Notes: generated by a model from the sequence alone, not told the origin. A stretch of 64,000 nucleotides of DNA from Sclerurus mexicanus (GCA_013396755.1 VWZF01006088.1:1-64000); one strand, 5' to 3'. Positions 12,691-25,588 are shown, counted from the first letter of the stretch. Made by a program: numbers and translations.

Positions 12691-15600
12691 GAGACCTGAG
12701 TGGGAGGGAAGGGGTTTTGTAACCAGAAGAAGAATGTGTTTATCAGTATTTTGGGGTGTGTGAGAGTAAGAAAGTTGGTGGAATCTCATGATGTTCTGTC
12801 TCATTCTGGAGCTCCGGTTCTCGCTTGCTCAGGGAAGGTGCTACTGCAGTGCGACTGGGACAGGGCTGCTGGTTCCTCCTCTCCCCTCCAGTGGGATGTT
12901 TGGTTGCCATTCTGGCTACCAGTGTGGCACCACAGATCTTTGCATGTCTTCACCAATCCATGCTGAGATGCAGCTGGCCAGGCAAAGGCCAAAAATTCTT
13001 CTCACCTTGCCTTGTAAAAGCAGATAGTGATACAGGCAACAATTGGATAGCATCATCTCCCCAGGAAGCCTATTACACCTCTGCTAGCTCGCTCTGCAGG
13101 TTTCACAGAGCCAGCAACACACGCAGCCCTGCTTTGTTGGTTGGAGCCTACATCCCAGCTAACTGAAGGAGCTGATTGACAAGCTTCACTTACTGTTTTA
13201 TTCAGAAAGTGGGGACTGGGAGGGGGGCAAATTCTTCCACACATTTATCAAAATCCACTTCACTTATTAGAGGGAAGAAAGAATGCTGCCCAAACCCTCT
13301 AACTTCCCTGCTTCCCACTTGGTGTGGTTGGTGTGCCTGGGAATCACCCAGCGGGTGAAATTGCTAGCACCTCCCAGTGATCATCTCTTTTGATGCCAGC
13401 TGGGAACCAAGGAGGAGTTCCTGGCATGTTTGGTGGGTATTTGCCCAATGTGACCACCTGCTTTTCTAAGGTGGGAAAAAAATCACCTAGGGCATTACAC
13501 TGGCCTTTGTGAAACACCTGGTTTTAACATGGGTTGGACCACCATGAGGGCAGGGCAAGAGTGGAAAGGGTTAAAAGGAGATCTGAGAGTGTTCCCAACA
13601 CTGGAAGATAATGACCTTTCCAAATTCTTCTCCTCAGGCGTTGCCTAGCATCTGTCACAGTGGCTCAGTAATCTAATTAACTGCCACTGGGCTATTAAAT
13701 ATTGCAGCCAAGAGTGTGAGGACTCCATCATTTTCAGCTCAGGTCAATGGGGCCTCCCTTTAAGAGCCATCCTAGAGCTGAAAATTAATTTTCTCTGGTA
13801 GCAGATGCATCTTAATATTAAAGTTCAACACCAACTATGATCCTGGGAATAGGAACAGGGAATAGTTTGAGGTGGGAATTGACTCTTCAACTGCTGAATA
13901 AGAAATCTCCAAAGTCCCAGCGATGCTATTTTCCTGTCCTGCCCTTTTTCCTCCATAATGTGTTTGGTTTCTTCAGACCTAATAATTAGCTTTGTGGGGG
14001 TTGCATAGATACGTTTTCCCCCTGTAATCTAGAGCCTGACACAAGCACAAGAAAAGTAGGAGCTGTAATACACCAACCTGCAAATAAAACTGGTGAAAAG
14101 TCACTGTGTGAGGGTTTTATGTGCTTTTTTGGCTTCGCTTCCACTCTTCTGTTAAAAGAAGCATTTAAAATATACACGAGCTGTTCCCAGAAAGAATGTC
14201 TCTCCAGAGTGATTTGTCTTGAGGGTTTGTTTGGGGTTTTTTTCACTACTTTGTTGTTAGGGCCTCATCCACTGTGACAGCTCTTACATAAACCACCAGG
14301 ATGGGTGAGTGAATATCCCCGACATGCATGTGTTGCAATGCTGAACCACCCGTGTCCCATGTGCTTGCCTTGGCTGTTCTGGCTGCACCTGTGCCAAAAC
14401 TGGGCTCAGGAACTGGCGTAATAGGATCCTACCTGAGCTATAGTGTCCTATGACTACACCATTGTCCTGTAGCAGGTCTGGCTGAGGGATCTTCTGACTT
14501 GCAGCTTCCACCAGGAAAGGTCTCTGCTGCAACACCTAGATAGGTCCTATGGGGCACACAGAAGGCAGGCTGGCCAGCCTGTGTCCAGGTGTGCTTTGGG
14601 AATACTGATCCTCTGGGAACACCCCTTGGATGGAGAAGGCTCAGGAGAGACTATCCCTCAGAGCAGAGCAAGCTGGGCTGCTGGGGAAAGGCCTGAGCAA
14701 TCACATGGAAGGAAATAGTACTTTGTACTCATGGAAAAAAACAGCCTCTTGCCTATAAACTGGTCCCTGAAACCCAAATAATCTGTCCTCAGCAAACCTT
14801 GATCATAAACCACCCACCTTGCTTTCATTTAAAGCATAAAGCTGATCAGCTGGAAAGTTTCCTTGAGGGCATGGCCTTTGCCCTTCCCAGCTGAAGTCAG
14901 GGCACCTTTCAGCAGAGGTCCCAGTGGCCCTGCCAAGGAGGCCGTGTGACATTAATTTATTAACTGCCTATTACCTGCAGTTAATTCCAGGGATCAAGTG
15001 TGATTAGCAATATGACACATGAAAGCCTGGTCTCCTCCCACCTGTGGCGGTGGAGCCATGAGGAGGCAAAACATTACAGAAGGGAAATAAAACCCTGAGC
15101 ACTCAGCTAATAAAGTCTCTCTGTGTTCACAGAGACAAGCCCAGCCCAGCTAGGAGCCCCCTGGGTGGTCTGTCACAGTCCTGTGCAGTGACAGCTGATG
15201 GGGACAGCTCTGCACCTCCCCAGAGGTGACTTCAGGTGGCACCAGGAACAGGTTCCCCAAGCTGCCTGTCTCCACATTAAAAGTGGCTTCTCCAAACTGT
15301 CCTGTGTGACGCTCTCATTTCTGTGGGGCACAGGTGGAGGTGGGATGGTCCCTTCAGATTGCATGGTCCAGCCAGCACAGATGAATTGGAAAGGGGAGTC
15401 CCTGCATCCCTCTTTGCTGCTTCCTGAGCCTCCCCTGGGGTGGAGACCGTGGAACTCCCATCTCAAAACAAATGGGATGAGCCAAACCCCATCATAGCAA
15501 GAAGCCAGGGGTTCCCCGGATCAGGGATCAGTGGAATGGGTTCCCATTCCACTGCTTTTTTAGTCCTGCAGGACTCTCCTCATGGTCTGGGCTGTAGGGA

Positions 15601-16620
15601 GTGGAGGCTGGTGGCCAGACACTACTCAGGCACTTATTCCTGGGACACATCCAAAAGCTGAGAGCACATTTTGTGGCTCCCACTGGAGCCATTTGGTGCA
15701 TTTAGCTCCTGTGAGGGCTGTGGATGGCATCAGCAGCTGGTGCCTGCTTTTGGGTGGGTACAGAGCAACTGAGTCTGAAGGTTTTTGAGGCTGTTCTGGC
15801 ACCTAAAAGCTGAACTTTGGCCCGAGAGCTCCTTCAAGTATTTAGGGTGCGTGTCAGGCCCTGAACTGTATTCTGATACCACACTCACACTAAGCATTGA
15901 ATCTGTTCAGTGGCTTTTCCTGATTATTATATTACAGCTTAGATAACAAGGCTTTTGCAAAGACAGTTCACTGCTCTCTGGTCTGGCTCCCTTCCACATG
16001 GAGCAGCACTGTGTCAGCTTTCACCTTCCAACAATCTACAGGATTTTATTGCCATGCATCATTCCCAGCTCTATCCACAGAGCCATGCTCACAGAAAGAC
16101 ATCTTCCCATGCCAAAACCCATGTACCTGCTAAACAGCAGCCTAAAAAAAGCTCAGGATAATCTCCTGGCTCCTAAAAGCTGCCGCTCACCTGCATGCTG
16201 CTGGGGTGGTTGCTTGCAACCTGTTGCAACCTCGCTGGAATTGCCAGAACAAAGTCACAGCTGGTTTCTCTCAGAGGCTCCTAGGGAAAGCCATTTGCAT
16301 GTGCATAATAGCAAGGCCGGATAAACAGGGATTGCAGTTTTTTGCCACTACTGCTCTTTCCAAGCGGCTGGTTGTCTCTGAAGCCAGTTTATCAGGCAGC
16401 ATTGGAAGGGAGTGGCTGGCCTGGGGAGGAAAGTCGATGAAAATCAGGCTTTTCCTAACCCTGGGCAGATGGAAACATGTGCTGAGCTCAGCCTTGAACT
16501 GGATTAATCAACCCCTTGGAAATGTCAGTGATACAGATGTTTTTGGAGGAATCTGTGGAAAAAGAGAAAAAGGGTCTTTTTGTTTTGTCTGTTCCAGTTC
16601 TTGGGCCCTCATCCCTGGCC

Positions 16621-16639
16621 AAAAAAAAAAAAAAAAAAA
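16621..16639. repeat. Poly(A) run
   Basis: A run of 19 A residues. I could not recognise a retroposed body upstream of it, so it is recorded only as a homopolymer. Confidence 0.9.
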
Positions 16640-18559
16640 GGCAAAAACTTTTTTTTTCTCAACTTACCTTGTTGTTTCCACAGAGGTTTCCTGCCCGGCT
16701 CTGAGCCTTCTCCAGCTGAACCCCCATTCTCCCCTCTCTCATGCACAAGAAAAGCAGACTCCCAACTCCCAAATAAACCAGCTGCTTTCTACCTCCACCC
16801 ATTTCTGGGATTCAGGGTGGGAGTTACCCCAGTAACTGACAATGCTCACCTGTGTGGGCTGAGCCAAGCATCACACCTGTTAATGAGCTTTCTCTTTCCT
16901 TCCCCAGATGCCAGAGGCCCATCCATGTCCCTTCTCTTGCAGTTGGAGCCAACAACGCTGTGACTGAGTCCCCTCCTGTCCTCCCGCACAGGACTCCGAG
17001 GCAACTTTCACATTCCATTCTGGCACCAGGATTGGGGGACACAGCCAGACTCTATGCCAGCATCACATCATAGGGCCACCAAGGGCCACCCAACCCTGCC
17101 ACTGGCAACCACACAGGGATGGCAAGGAGCTGGGAGCACTGGCTGCAAGGCTAGGGCTGGGCACGAGGGGCACAGAGAAGGCTCATGGGCACCAGGACTG
17201 GAGAGATGGAGGCTGCATCCCTCAGCAAGCACTGCTGGGGAGCCCTTACATGCTTTTTGTTACTTCATTGGGGGGTTAAGAGATATTAATTTTTTTTTTT
17301 TAATGGCAGCGGACTTGCAATGTCTGCTGCTTGGGTGACTTGGGAGTGTTTCTTAAAGGAAAGAGGGGTGAGAGCACCTGGCCCTTCCAATCCTCTGGCC
17401 ACTCTGTGGAGGCGATGGCTGTCGAAACATTAAAGCGTGGGAGCTTGGGGCAGCTGCCAGCAGCACCAGGTACCGCGGTGAAACAGGGCAGGTGCCTTTT
17501 GTTTTGCACTTTGGGCCTTTTAAATTCTTTCCCCCCCTTTCCTCGCTGCAGCCGGTTGTGATTTGGTTGGAGGCCGAGGAGCTCCCCACACACAGCTGCT
17601 GGGAAGAGCTCGGAGGCTCTGTTAGTGTGCCAAGGCACCAGCACCGCTGCTCAGATATTCACCAGATAAAGCCCACTGTGTGCTCAGAGCCGGTCTGCTG
17701 AGCTTCCCTCTGCGTGGGTGAGGGTGTAATTAGCACAGGAGCAGAAACGGGCGCAGCTCGTGCCTTGGGAGGGGGCATATTGTCTACAGCAAGGCCTCAG
17801 AGGGAGAGCAAGCGGATTAGGGGAGCGAGGCAGGGCAGGCAGGGGAGGGATCCCCCTCCTTCCCATGGCGCCCCACATCCTGGCTTCACCTTGGAGAGGT
17901 GTGAGTGTTTCTGACTGTGCGCTGCCTGCCAGTGGTTGGGCTGAGGCTGCCCCAGGTTATCTGCACACGCTGGCTGCTCACTGTGTTTGGGATTATCCAT
18001 CCAAGAGCTGTCAACCCAAGCTGCTCCTCACACTGTGAAGGAAGGCACATGGATTTGGGATGTCAGTACAGGGATGCAGCTCCTGACTGGCCTTTTTCAC
18101 ACTGGCCACCGCCGAGGACTGGTCCTGCACCAGCCCAGCATCCCGCTTCCCTGCACAAAGACCTGCAGATTCTCCAGGCTTGCCTTTTGCCCCTGGATTA
18201 GGCTGAGCTGTAGCCTGGCCAGCTGAATGATGCAATGCTATGAAAAGCCTTGACACGGCTTCAAACAACAAAGGTCTTTTCGGAGCAGCCTGTTGCTGCC
18301 GGGAAGAGCACACGTTTTGCACAGCCAGTCTGCGACGCGCTGAATGACGTTTATTTACATTTTCTAGGTGGTTTTTTTTTTCCCCTTCAGCTGCTTGTGA
18401 ACTTTAATAAAAATGATGATCTGGGAAACCATTTGTGTGTTTTTCACAGGAGTCTTCATTCTTAAGTAAGTTGGATTTAGGTCTAATAACAGGGCCGAGG
18501 ACTAATAACAGGGTTCACACTTGGGGCGGTTCACAAACAGCCTCCGAAGCAACCAGCCT

Positions 18560-18670
18560 GGCTGTAATTATTATTGCTTCAGCGCTTGGGAAACTGAGGC
18601 ACAATGTCAATTGTCTTGTCCAAGGTTAGCGGTAGATCTGGGAATAAAGTCCAGGCCTTCTCATGTCCCG
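18560..18670 (+). mobile_element. Ancient MIR/CORE-SINE-like fossil
   Basis: The segment follows the MIR body order as I recall it: an ATTATTATT tract, then GGGAAACTGAGGCACA, then a degenerate GTCTTGTCCAAGGTTAG block, then GATCTGGGAATAAAGTCCAGG. These correspond to the MIR blocks 'gaaactgaggcac', 'cttgcccaaggtcac' and 'gggattcgaacccagg'. It is strongly diverged, as expected for an insertion older than the bird-mammal split. The call rests on remembered consensus, not an alignment. Confidence 0.6.
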
Positions 18671-21600
18671 AGGACATCACACGTCTCCTGCTGTGGCTGC
18701 TTTCACTCAGCTTGTCTGTGTCATGATTTTAGGAGAAGCAAGTCTGCAGTGCTAATACCTGCCAAATAGGTTGAGGGGCCCAACACAGATGCAGCCATAC
18801 TTCTGCAGGGAAAGCCAGTAATTTCTAAGGAAGACAAGAGGAATTCATACTTCTGTTTTCCTTATTTGCCTTTGCTTGGCTGCTGCATCTCCCAAGAAAG
18901 GGGCCCATTGACGGGAGAGATGTGGCTTTCCAGCTGGGCCCCTGTCCACGCTTCTCCTCCATCTGCCTCTCTCCCTGTCCCAGAGGAGCAGAGGACTGAT
19001 CCAGCCCTGTTCTGGGAACACTCTGGGTTCTCACTTGCTCCAAGACCAGCAGCTCCAGCTGTGCTCAGGGCTGAGACCATGGGAGCATTGCTCAGAGCAG
19101 CAAACAGGCACCAGGCAAACTCCATTTCCCTCCTCTTATAGCAGGGGCTGATGGGTTTGGGAAGCAAAACTTCCTATAGGTGTTGCACACAAAGGGATTT
19201 GAAGCCTAAATTTCTGAGCTGTAATGGACACAGGGAACATGTCCCCTTGCCTGCAGGAGCGGGATAGGCCAGCAGCATTAGCTGACACGAGCTAGGCAGA
19301 TACAAGTATAAAGCTCCATAGAAAAAGCTCATTAAAGAATTCTTTGGGAAACCGATTCAGGGTAGAAATTACTGTTTGATGAGCAGGAGGTGGAGGGGGG
19401 AAAGAGAAGGGGTGTGTGAATGAAACCCTCTATAGTTTTGTTGATTCAGGTTTTATATGGGACTCTGGGACTTTTAAATAGCAGCTGGGGAGGCTTTGCA
19501 ATGGGCTTGCTTTGATATGAGCCATGCAGAGACCTGGTCTTTTGTATTTATTCTGGAGCTTTCCTGAAAGACAATTCAAAAGCCATCAGCAGCTGCTGTG
19601 ACAGCAGCGACCTGTTGCTATGGAATTAAATGTGATGAGAAATACAAAGGTTTCTTGGTTAGCAGCAACAGAGTAAAAGGGGAGCAGGAGATGGAAATGG
19701 ATGTAACAGTCAGACTATGGCCAGAGCAGGGCTGGAGTTTAAATGGGAGGTACAGGGGTAGAAATGTAAACCTGATTTGTTTTCCTTTTTTAAAAGACCT
19801 TTTTCAGAATCTCAGCAGGTCAGGCACAGCTTTGTCTGGGAGGGAGCACTTGGGAAAGAGTCCTGTCTGGTGGTGTTACAGGGCTTGTGTGTTCCCAGGC
19901 TCCTGGGAAACACGCCCACAGACACAGACAGCCCTCTCTGTGGCATGTCAGGAGCTCAGACATCTTCCCCAGCAGGTGCCAGGAGCCTGGCATGGAGATC
20001 ACCTGGAGGGGCAGGAGGGCTTGTCCCACACCTCCCTTGTTTTGCTGGTCCCAGTCCCACAGGAGTGCTTGGACAGGACACAGCTCCTTTCCGTCCACCT
20101 TCTCGTCCTCTCTGGAGCCTGCAATGGGCTCTCCCCACCTCGGTTCCCCAGCTCTGTAAAAGGGTGCTTCTCACTCTCCAAAACACACTGGGGAGGAGAG
20201 GGCACGGAGATGCTCACAGATGGAGTTGGGCAGGCAGCTGGCAGGTCAGACCTCTCCCAGGCCCAGGTTTGGGGACCTTCATCCCCAGGGACTGACCATG
20301 CTGAACCTCCCCCCTCAAAAAAGGCTGATAGTCCTGTGTCTCATTTAAATGAAACTCATAGTGCCTTATTGGTTTTTAAATATGCATTTTCCCAGCCTGA
20401 CCCCAGCTGCCCTTGAAATTATACTGTTGTGCAGTGAAGCCCTGCGGGGAATTATCTTCTGAGCCTGCTCTCCCTTTGTCACGAGAGTCAATTAAAAGCA
20501 GAGTAGCTGGTGATTTAATAGCTTTGGTGTCTGAGGAAGCCCCACATCCATCCAGAGGCCAGCTCTGGCATTTAAATACATAATTGGAGTGGAGGAGTGG
20601 TTTCTTCCAGCCATCCAACATGCTTTCAAATTCATCCATGTCTGTACAGAGCACTGAAGCCTCATGTCCTTGGCTTGTCATCTTCTGCACATTAATTAAT
20701 GCCTCAGCATTGCACATTCTCCCTGCGATATATCCCATGTCAAATTGTTTTCCTCTTTTCCCATGCACCTTTTCCCTTGGGGTAAACCAAACATGTTTTA
20801 CTCTCTGAGGAGGGTCCAGGCTCACAAAAAGCCACGGATAGAAATGCTGCTCAGTGTTTCAGTCAAGCTTCCAAGAACAGGAGAAACTATTGCTCTAAGC
20901 TCCCCACAACCAACTGGAAACTTAAACTGGGACCAGTCCTTTCTGTTCCAGTGTGGAGCAGAAGCTCTGAGCCCTCCAGGCACAGGCAGCAATGGTGGGG
21001 GCCTCAAGGTGGGAGTGAATAGCTGAGGCTGAGCTCATTTATTCTTCCTTCCTCACAATCTCCCTTTTCTTTCCATTTCACCACCTCCTTATTTAACATC
21101 CTCAGCCCTTGTGCAGAGCCATCACCCTGTTTGCAGCAGTGTGACCTACTTTACCACGACATCCCGACTTCCTCACTGAAATTGCGAGCTCAGAGCCCAC
21201 CCAAGCCATTCAGTGTTTCTCAGTTGAATAACAGATCCAATTAGGTGGAAAAAGCCTGGCTTTCATGCTGTCAGTGCCTGGACATCTCACTTCCCGCTCC
21301 CCAGCACACGCTGCGCCGCTGATGTCTACGTCTCACAGGCATCGCAGACAAGGACCCCTCTGTGTCTGTGTGCCCCCCCCGCCAAATGAAGATGGGGGAA
21401 GGGCTCAAGAGGACTGATCCTGGCTACCCAGTGTGTCCTTTCATTCTTCCTGAAAATCTCTGTGGACCACGGAGCTCAGGAATCAAGTAATCTGTGGATT
21501 TTCAGTTCTGGCTTCCCTGGGAAGCTTTCCCTTCCCAGCTGAGGCTACGGGAATGGTCCAGGACTAGGCCAGGAAGGCACAGCTTGTGCTTGTAAAGAAG

Positions 21601-22189
21601 CTGTTGGCACTTTCAGCCAGAACATGATTTAATGACTGACAGAAAGACCTGTCTCTCAGTCCTGGCATCGTGACCCCAGTCCTGTGGGTCTGTCCAGAGC
21701 AAACATTGCAGTTCTGCCCTTTGCTACTCCCCTCATTCTCCTTTTCCACCGCAGCAGGGATCTTTCTCCCTACTGCCCCGGCAGTTTCCCAGGACGCTGG
21801 CTCTGTTGTTGTGGGGGATGTGTGCTGGTTATTAAAAGGGATGAGTAGAAACAAAATAAGGCAAAAAGTGCTTAAGGCCCACTAGGAAAAGTCCTTTTGG
21901 CTTGTAACTTCCCTGGCTGAGTGGGATGGAGGGCCATTCCCTGCCCTGAGGCCAGCCCAGCAGCACTGGGACTCGCTTGGCTTTCCAGCAGGTGCAGGGC
22001 AGTGGGTAAACACCCGTCACTCCATTTCTGGGTCACTGTCTGGAGGAATTACACATGCACACACAAACAGGAGCTGCTTCCCGGCACCCAGGCGAGCACC
22101 TGCCGCCGCCTCCCGGCCCCCTCTGCCCACGCTGCTGCTCCCAGGCTTCCCACAGGACCCTGCTAATGACTCACAGCTCCTGCTTCGTT

Positions 22190-22217
22190 CTAATTAGGCT
22201 CCTGCCTAATTAGGCTC
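22190..22217. repeat. Tandem CTAATTAGGCTC motif, two copies
   Basis: The 12-mer CTAATTAGGCTC occurs at 22190-22201 and again at 22206-22217, a 16-bp period. Each copy contains the palindromic homeodomain core TAATTA. It may be a short tandem duplication or a paired binding site. Confidence 0.8.
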
Positions 22218-24255
22218 ACTGGAAAGATGTGGCCGGTGTGAAACAGCCCTTTGGTGAAAGGAAAGGAGAAAGAAAGAGCATCTGGAGATGCCAAGTGCCG
22301 GAGGGAGAGACGCCAGGCTGAGGCGAGAGGTTGGGGGGATTGGGATTTGCCAGTTGAACTGCATCTGTGCAAGGGATGGACCATAAAGAAAAGAGAGCAG
22401 AGGGACTTAAACATGTTTGGAAGCAGAAAACAAACCTTGGCTCCATCCCACCAAGATGCCAGGACATCCTTCAGCCAAGAGTAAGGGCTGCTCTTTATAA
22501 CCCCATGAACAAGTTATGGACACACAGAGGAGCCTCAGGATGCAGGGAGAGCAGAATACTCAGCCCTGAGCCTGCACCATCCTCTCCTGGGCTCCTTGGA
22601 ACAGAGGCAGGAGAGCAGGCCTTGGAGCATTTCTGGGGGTGTTTCAAGAGGTGTGAAGACAGCTTTAGGGGGGACAAAAGGGACACCCACTGTGTCTGTC
22701 CACTCCTGTGAGGGCTGGGGCTGCTTACTGGTATGGACTGGTATCAGTTGCTAATGTCAAATGTTATTTTCCACTTAAATTTAACATGGCCCAACCCCCT
22801 GAAAATCAACTTACTTGCTATATCTAACATTCCAGTAACTAATTAACAAATACCAGGTGCCTTCAATGGCAAAGGTAAGTCATTCCTTTACCATTCACCT
22901 TGTGATCACAAGGCATCTCACTCACTCACTGCAATAATTAGGGTTTTGCCTTTCCTTCTCTTAATAAAACCTCCATGAATGAGAAGCCTGTCTGCAAGCC
23001 CCAGCCCAGCTTGCACCTGTGTCCTCCCAGACCTCCAGTGTCTCCCCCTGAAGCCAGTGCCAGGACTGAACCCAGCAAGGGCAGGGAAGGAAAAATGCAG
23101 ATAACACAAGTATTAAAGGTATCACTAAACCATATTTCCAAGGAGCCTCACCTGTGCCTGTCAGTGCTCCTTTTAGAGGCCCATCCGAGTCTAAGGATTC
23201 TGTATGACCCCTTCTAGGTGATTGTGCCAGTGAAAATCCAACCACATCCGGGCAAACCCGCAGAGATTTTTTGCTCTAACTTTGGGTGCTGAGAAAAGGC
23301 CAAGGCTGGTCAAGAAGCCTGGGATGCTCAGAAACACATCATTGCTGCTTGGGGATCATTGAAAATAATTGACCCATGTGGTCGTGGGAAAATATCCATT
23401 TCATCATCATCAGTCATGCTGTAATGGCTCAGAGCATGGACAGAAGATGAAAATGGGGAAAGCTGGTTTAGGAAAATCACATAGCCACATGGAGATGGCC
23501 CTGAGCAGCAGGGCCCTTTGCTTCCTCCTCTGCCAAAGGCAATTTGTATTGCCTGCCCAGACTTCCTCTGGCCAATGGAAATACAGGGGTTTGGTGTGTG
23601 TTGGTCAGGACCAGAGAAGCTCATGGTGCCTGGTTTGCTCTGCAGCCTGGCCTCTCCCTGGCAAGAATTTGACTTTCTCCATGTAAATTGTCATCAGCAA
23701 ATGTGCTCTCCCTCCTCCCAATTCTCCTTTGTGTTGCAGCAGCATCTCACACTCCCTGCAGCTGCAGCAGCCACCGCTGATGTTGTTGTCCTTCAGTGAT
23801 ACAAAGGCCAGGGGTGCCCCAACAGGTGCTTTTGTTGGGCATCCAGGTTGCAGAGCCAAGAGGGGCCACAAAAAAACGTGGTCTTTAAAAGCCGTACCCA
23901 GGAGCTGATGGTTTGGCAATAGCTTTTATTAGTTTCAGTAAATAGGTGAGGTGGGACGCATGGGAATGCAAATAAAACCAGGACTACTGAGCAGCCATCG
24001 AGATAAGTGAGCCCTTTCATCTCCTGTCTCACACCCAGGAGCTGCCTGTCACAGAGCAAGTGCTGCGTGACAGGGCGTAGGTTTGGGTACATTGACAGGT
24101 TTTCCGAACAGCACGCGTAACACAGATGAGAGGAGGGGGGAAATAAAGCGCACATGCTAGCGGGCATGGGGGGTGGGTTGGCCTAATGCCTCCTAGGGAA
24201 CAAACCAACACCCCAAGCAGTGTTCATGTCAATGACCTGAAGGCTTTGATCAATA

Positions 24256-24425
24256 TACAGAATTACAGAATGCCTTGGGTTGGGAAGGACCTTAAAGATC
24301 ATCTTGTTCCAACCCCCTGCCATGGGCAGTGACACCTTCCACTAGGCCAGGTTGCTCAAAGCATCATCCAACCTGGCCCTGAACACTTCAAGGGAAGTGT
24401 CCCACATCCAATTCTCCTCAATAGT
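24256..24425 (-). mobile_element. CR1 LINE 3' fragment
   Basis: Read on the + strand it opens with ACAGAATTACAGAATG and continues with the avian CR1 consensus blocks GGTTGGGAAGGACCTTAAAG, ATCATCTTGTTCCAACCCCC, TGCCATGGGCAG and AGGTTGCTCAAAGC. The ATTCTATG-type 3' terminus lies on the left, so the element is on the minus strand. It is a short 5'-truncated copy. The right boundary is approximate. Confidence 0.9.
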
Positions 24426-24771
24426 CCTCTCTCCTTCCTGATCCCGCCTCTGAAGAGAAGTGAAATAACAGATGGAAATTCAGCAATTCCTCTGCCTCAA
24501 AATTAATGCACAGGGGATGAAGGGTGCAGGTCTCCTGCTCCTTCTGCCTGGAGAGGGGATGCTGGAGTCTTGCGCAGAATTAGTGGTACAGGGGCAGCTG
24601 TGATCACTTCTACAGGTAAAAGACAACGATGGTGGGGAAACTCCAGCCATCATGGTCCTCTCTGACTTCTCAACACACTGCAGAGCAAACTGCTTTGGCC
24701 CTGCACTTCTGGTACCCTCTCCTGCCTGGACTGATGCCTGTGGGCACTGGGAACACCATGTACCTTACTAT

Positions 24772-24995
24772 AGAATCATAGAACGTTTTGGGTTGGAAGG
24801 GACCTTAAAGACCGTCCAGTTCCAACCTTCCTGCCAGGAACAGGGACACCTTCCAGGAGACAAGGTTGCTCAGAGCCCCATCCACCCTGGCCTTGAACCC
24901 TGCCAGGGACAGGGCATCCACAGCTGCTCTGGGAAACCTGTTCCAGTGCCTCACCCTGCTCACAATAAGGAATTCTTTCCTAACACCACCTCCCC
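24772..24995 (-). mobile_element. CR1 LINE 3' fragment
   Basis: It begins AGAATCATAGAACG on the + strand (the reverse complement of the CR1 terminal octamers) and continues through TTGGAAGGGACCTTAAAG, GGTTGCTCAGAGCCCCATCC, TGGCCTTGAACCC, CATCCACAGCTGCTCTGGG and AACCTGTTCCAGTGCCTCAC. This is the same orientation as the copy 350 bp to the left, but it is longer and closer to consensus. It is a 5'-truncated, nonautonomous remnant. Confidence 0.93.
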
Positions 24996-25588
24996 AGGGG
25001 AGACTGACTACCTGGACACTGGCTACAGCATTTCTGCTGGGTGTCCTCTTGCAGGGGACGTGGAAACACATTAAGTACACACTGCACCCTGGATCCTGTC
25101 CTGTGATGAGATGTAGCATCTCTAGTTCTCACTCAAACCAGCTAAAACTCCTGTGCCTAGGATTTGCTGGGGACACTGAGCTACGTTAGGGGGTTACAGA
25201 AACTCTGTGCCTTAAGCCAGCACATGTGGGCCCCAGACTGCCATTTATCTGCACTCACTGGGCTGAAGTGGCAGAGAGAACAGCTGTGACACTTCCTCTT
25301 CTTCTAAAAGGATGAAAAGCCCTGTCTGTGGAGGGGAGGGGGAACCCAGGAGCTGAATACCATCATGGCCATCTGTCCTTCAGCAAAATGCAAATCTTGT
25401 AAGAGGAGGAAAATAAGTTAAAGAGTCCAGTGGGTGCAGACTGGAATGGAGATGATAAAGGCAATGCAAACATTTGAATACAAGTTAAGGTTAAGGCTGT
25501 TCATTCAGCCTCGGTGCAACAAAGTCAACAGCAGAAATACCAAAGGTGTGGGAATAAATCAGGCAGAAAACTCAGACTTGAAATCAAA

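Larger units (their letters stand above)
12691..24255. other. Intergenic region between convergent KLHL25 and AKAP13
   Basis: No gene is recognisable. The region is moderately GC-rich, so chance open frames are longer than usual (up to 272 codons at 19598-20416), but they overlap one another in several frames. Contents I can name are a MIR/CORE-SINE-like fossil near 18560-18670, a 19-base A run at 16621-16639, a duplicated homeodomain-type motif at 22190-22217, and two stretches rich in ATTA/TAAT motifs (13660-13830 and 14941-15030) that could be conserved noncoding elements. Confidence 0.6.

Noticed and set aside
16206..16835. + strand 209-codon frame spanning a poly(A) run
   Set aside because: The frame reads through a 19-base A homopolymer as poly-lysine and has no protein-like conservation. 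Overlaps other frames.
24652..25074. + strand 140-codon frame
   Set aside because: Most of it is antisense CR1 sequence. It is not a gene and not an intact CR1 protein frame.
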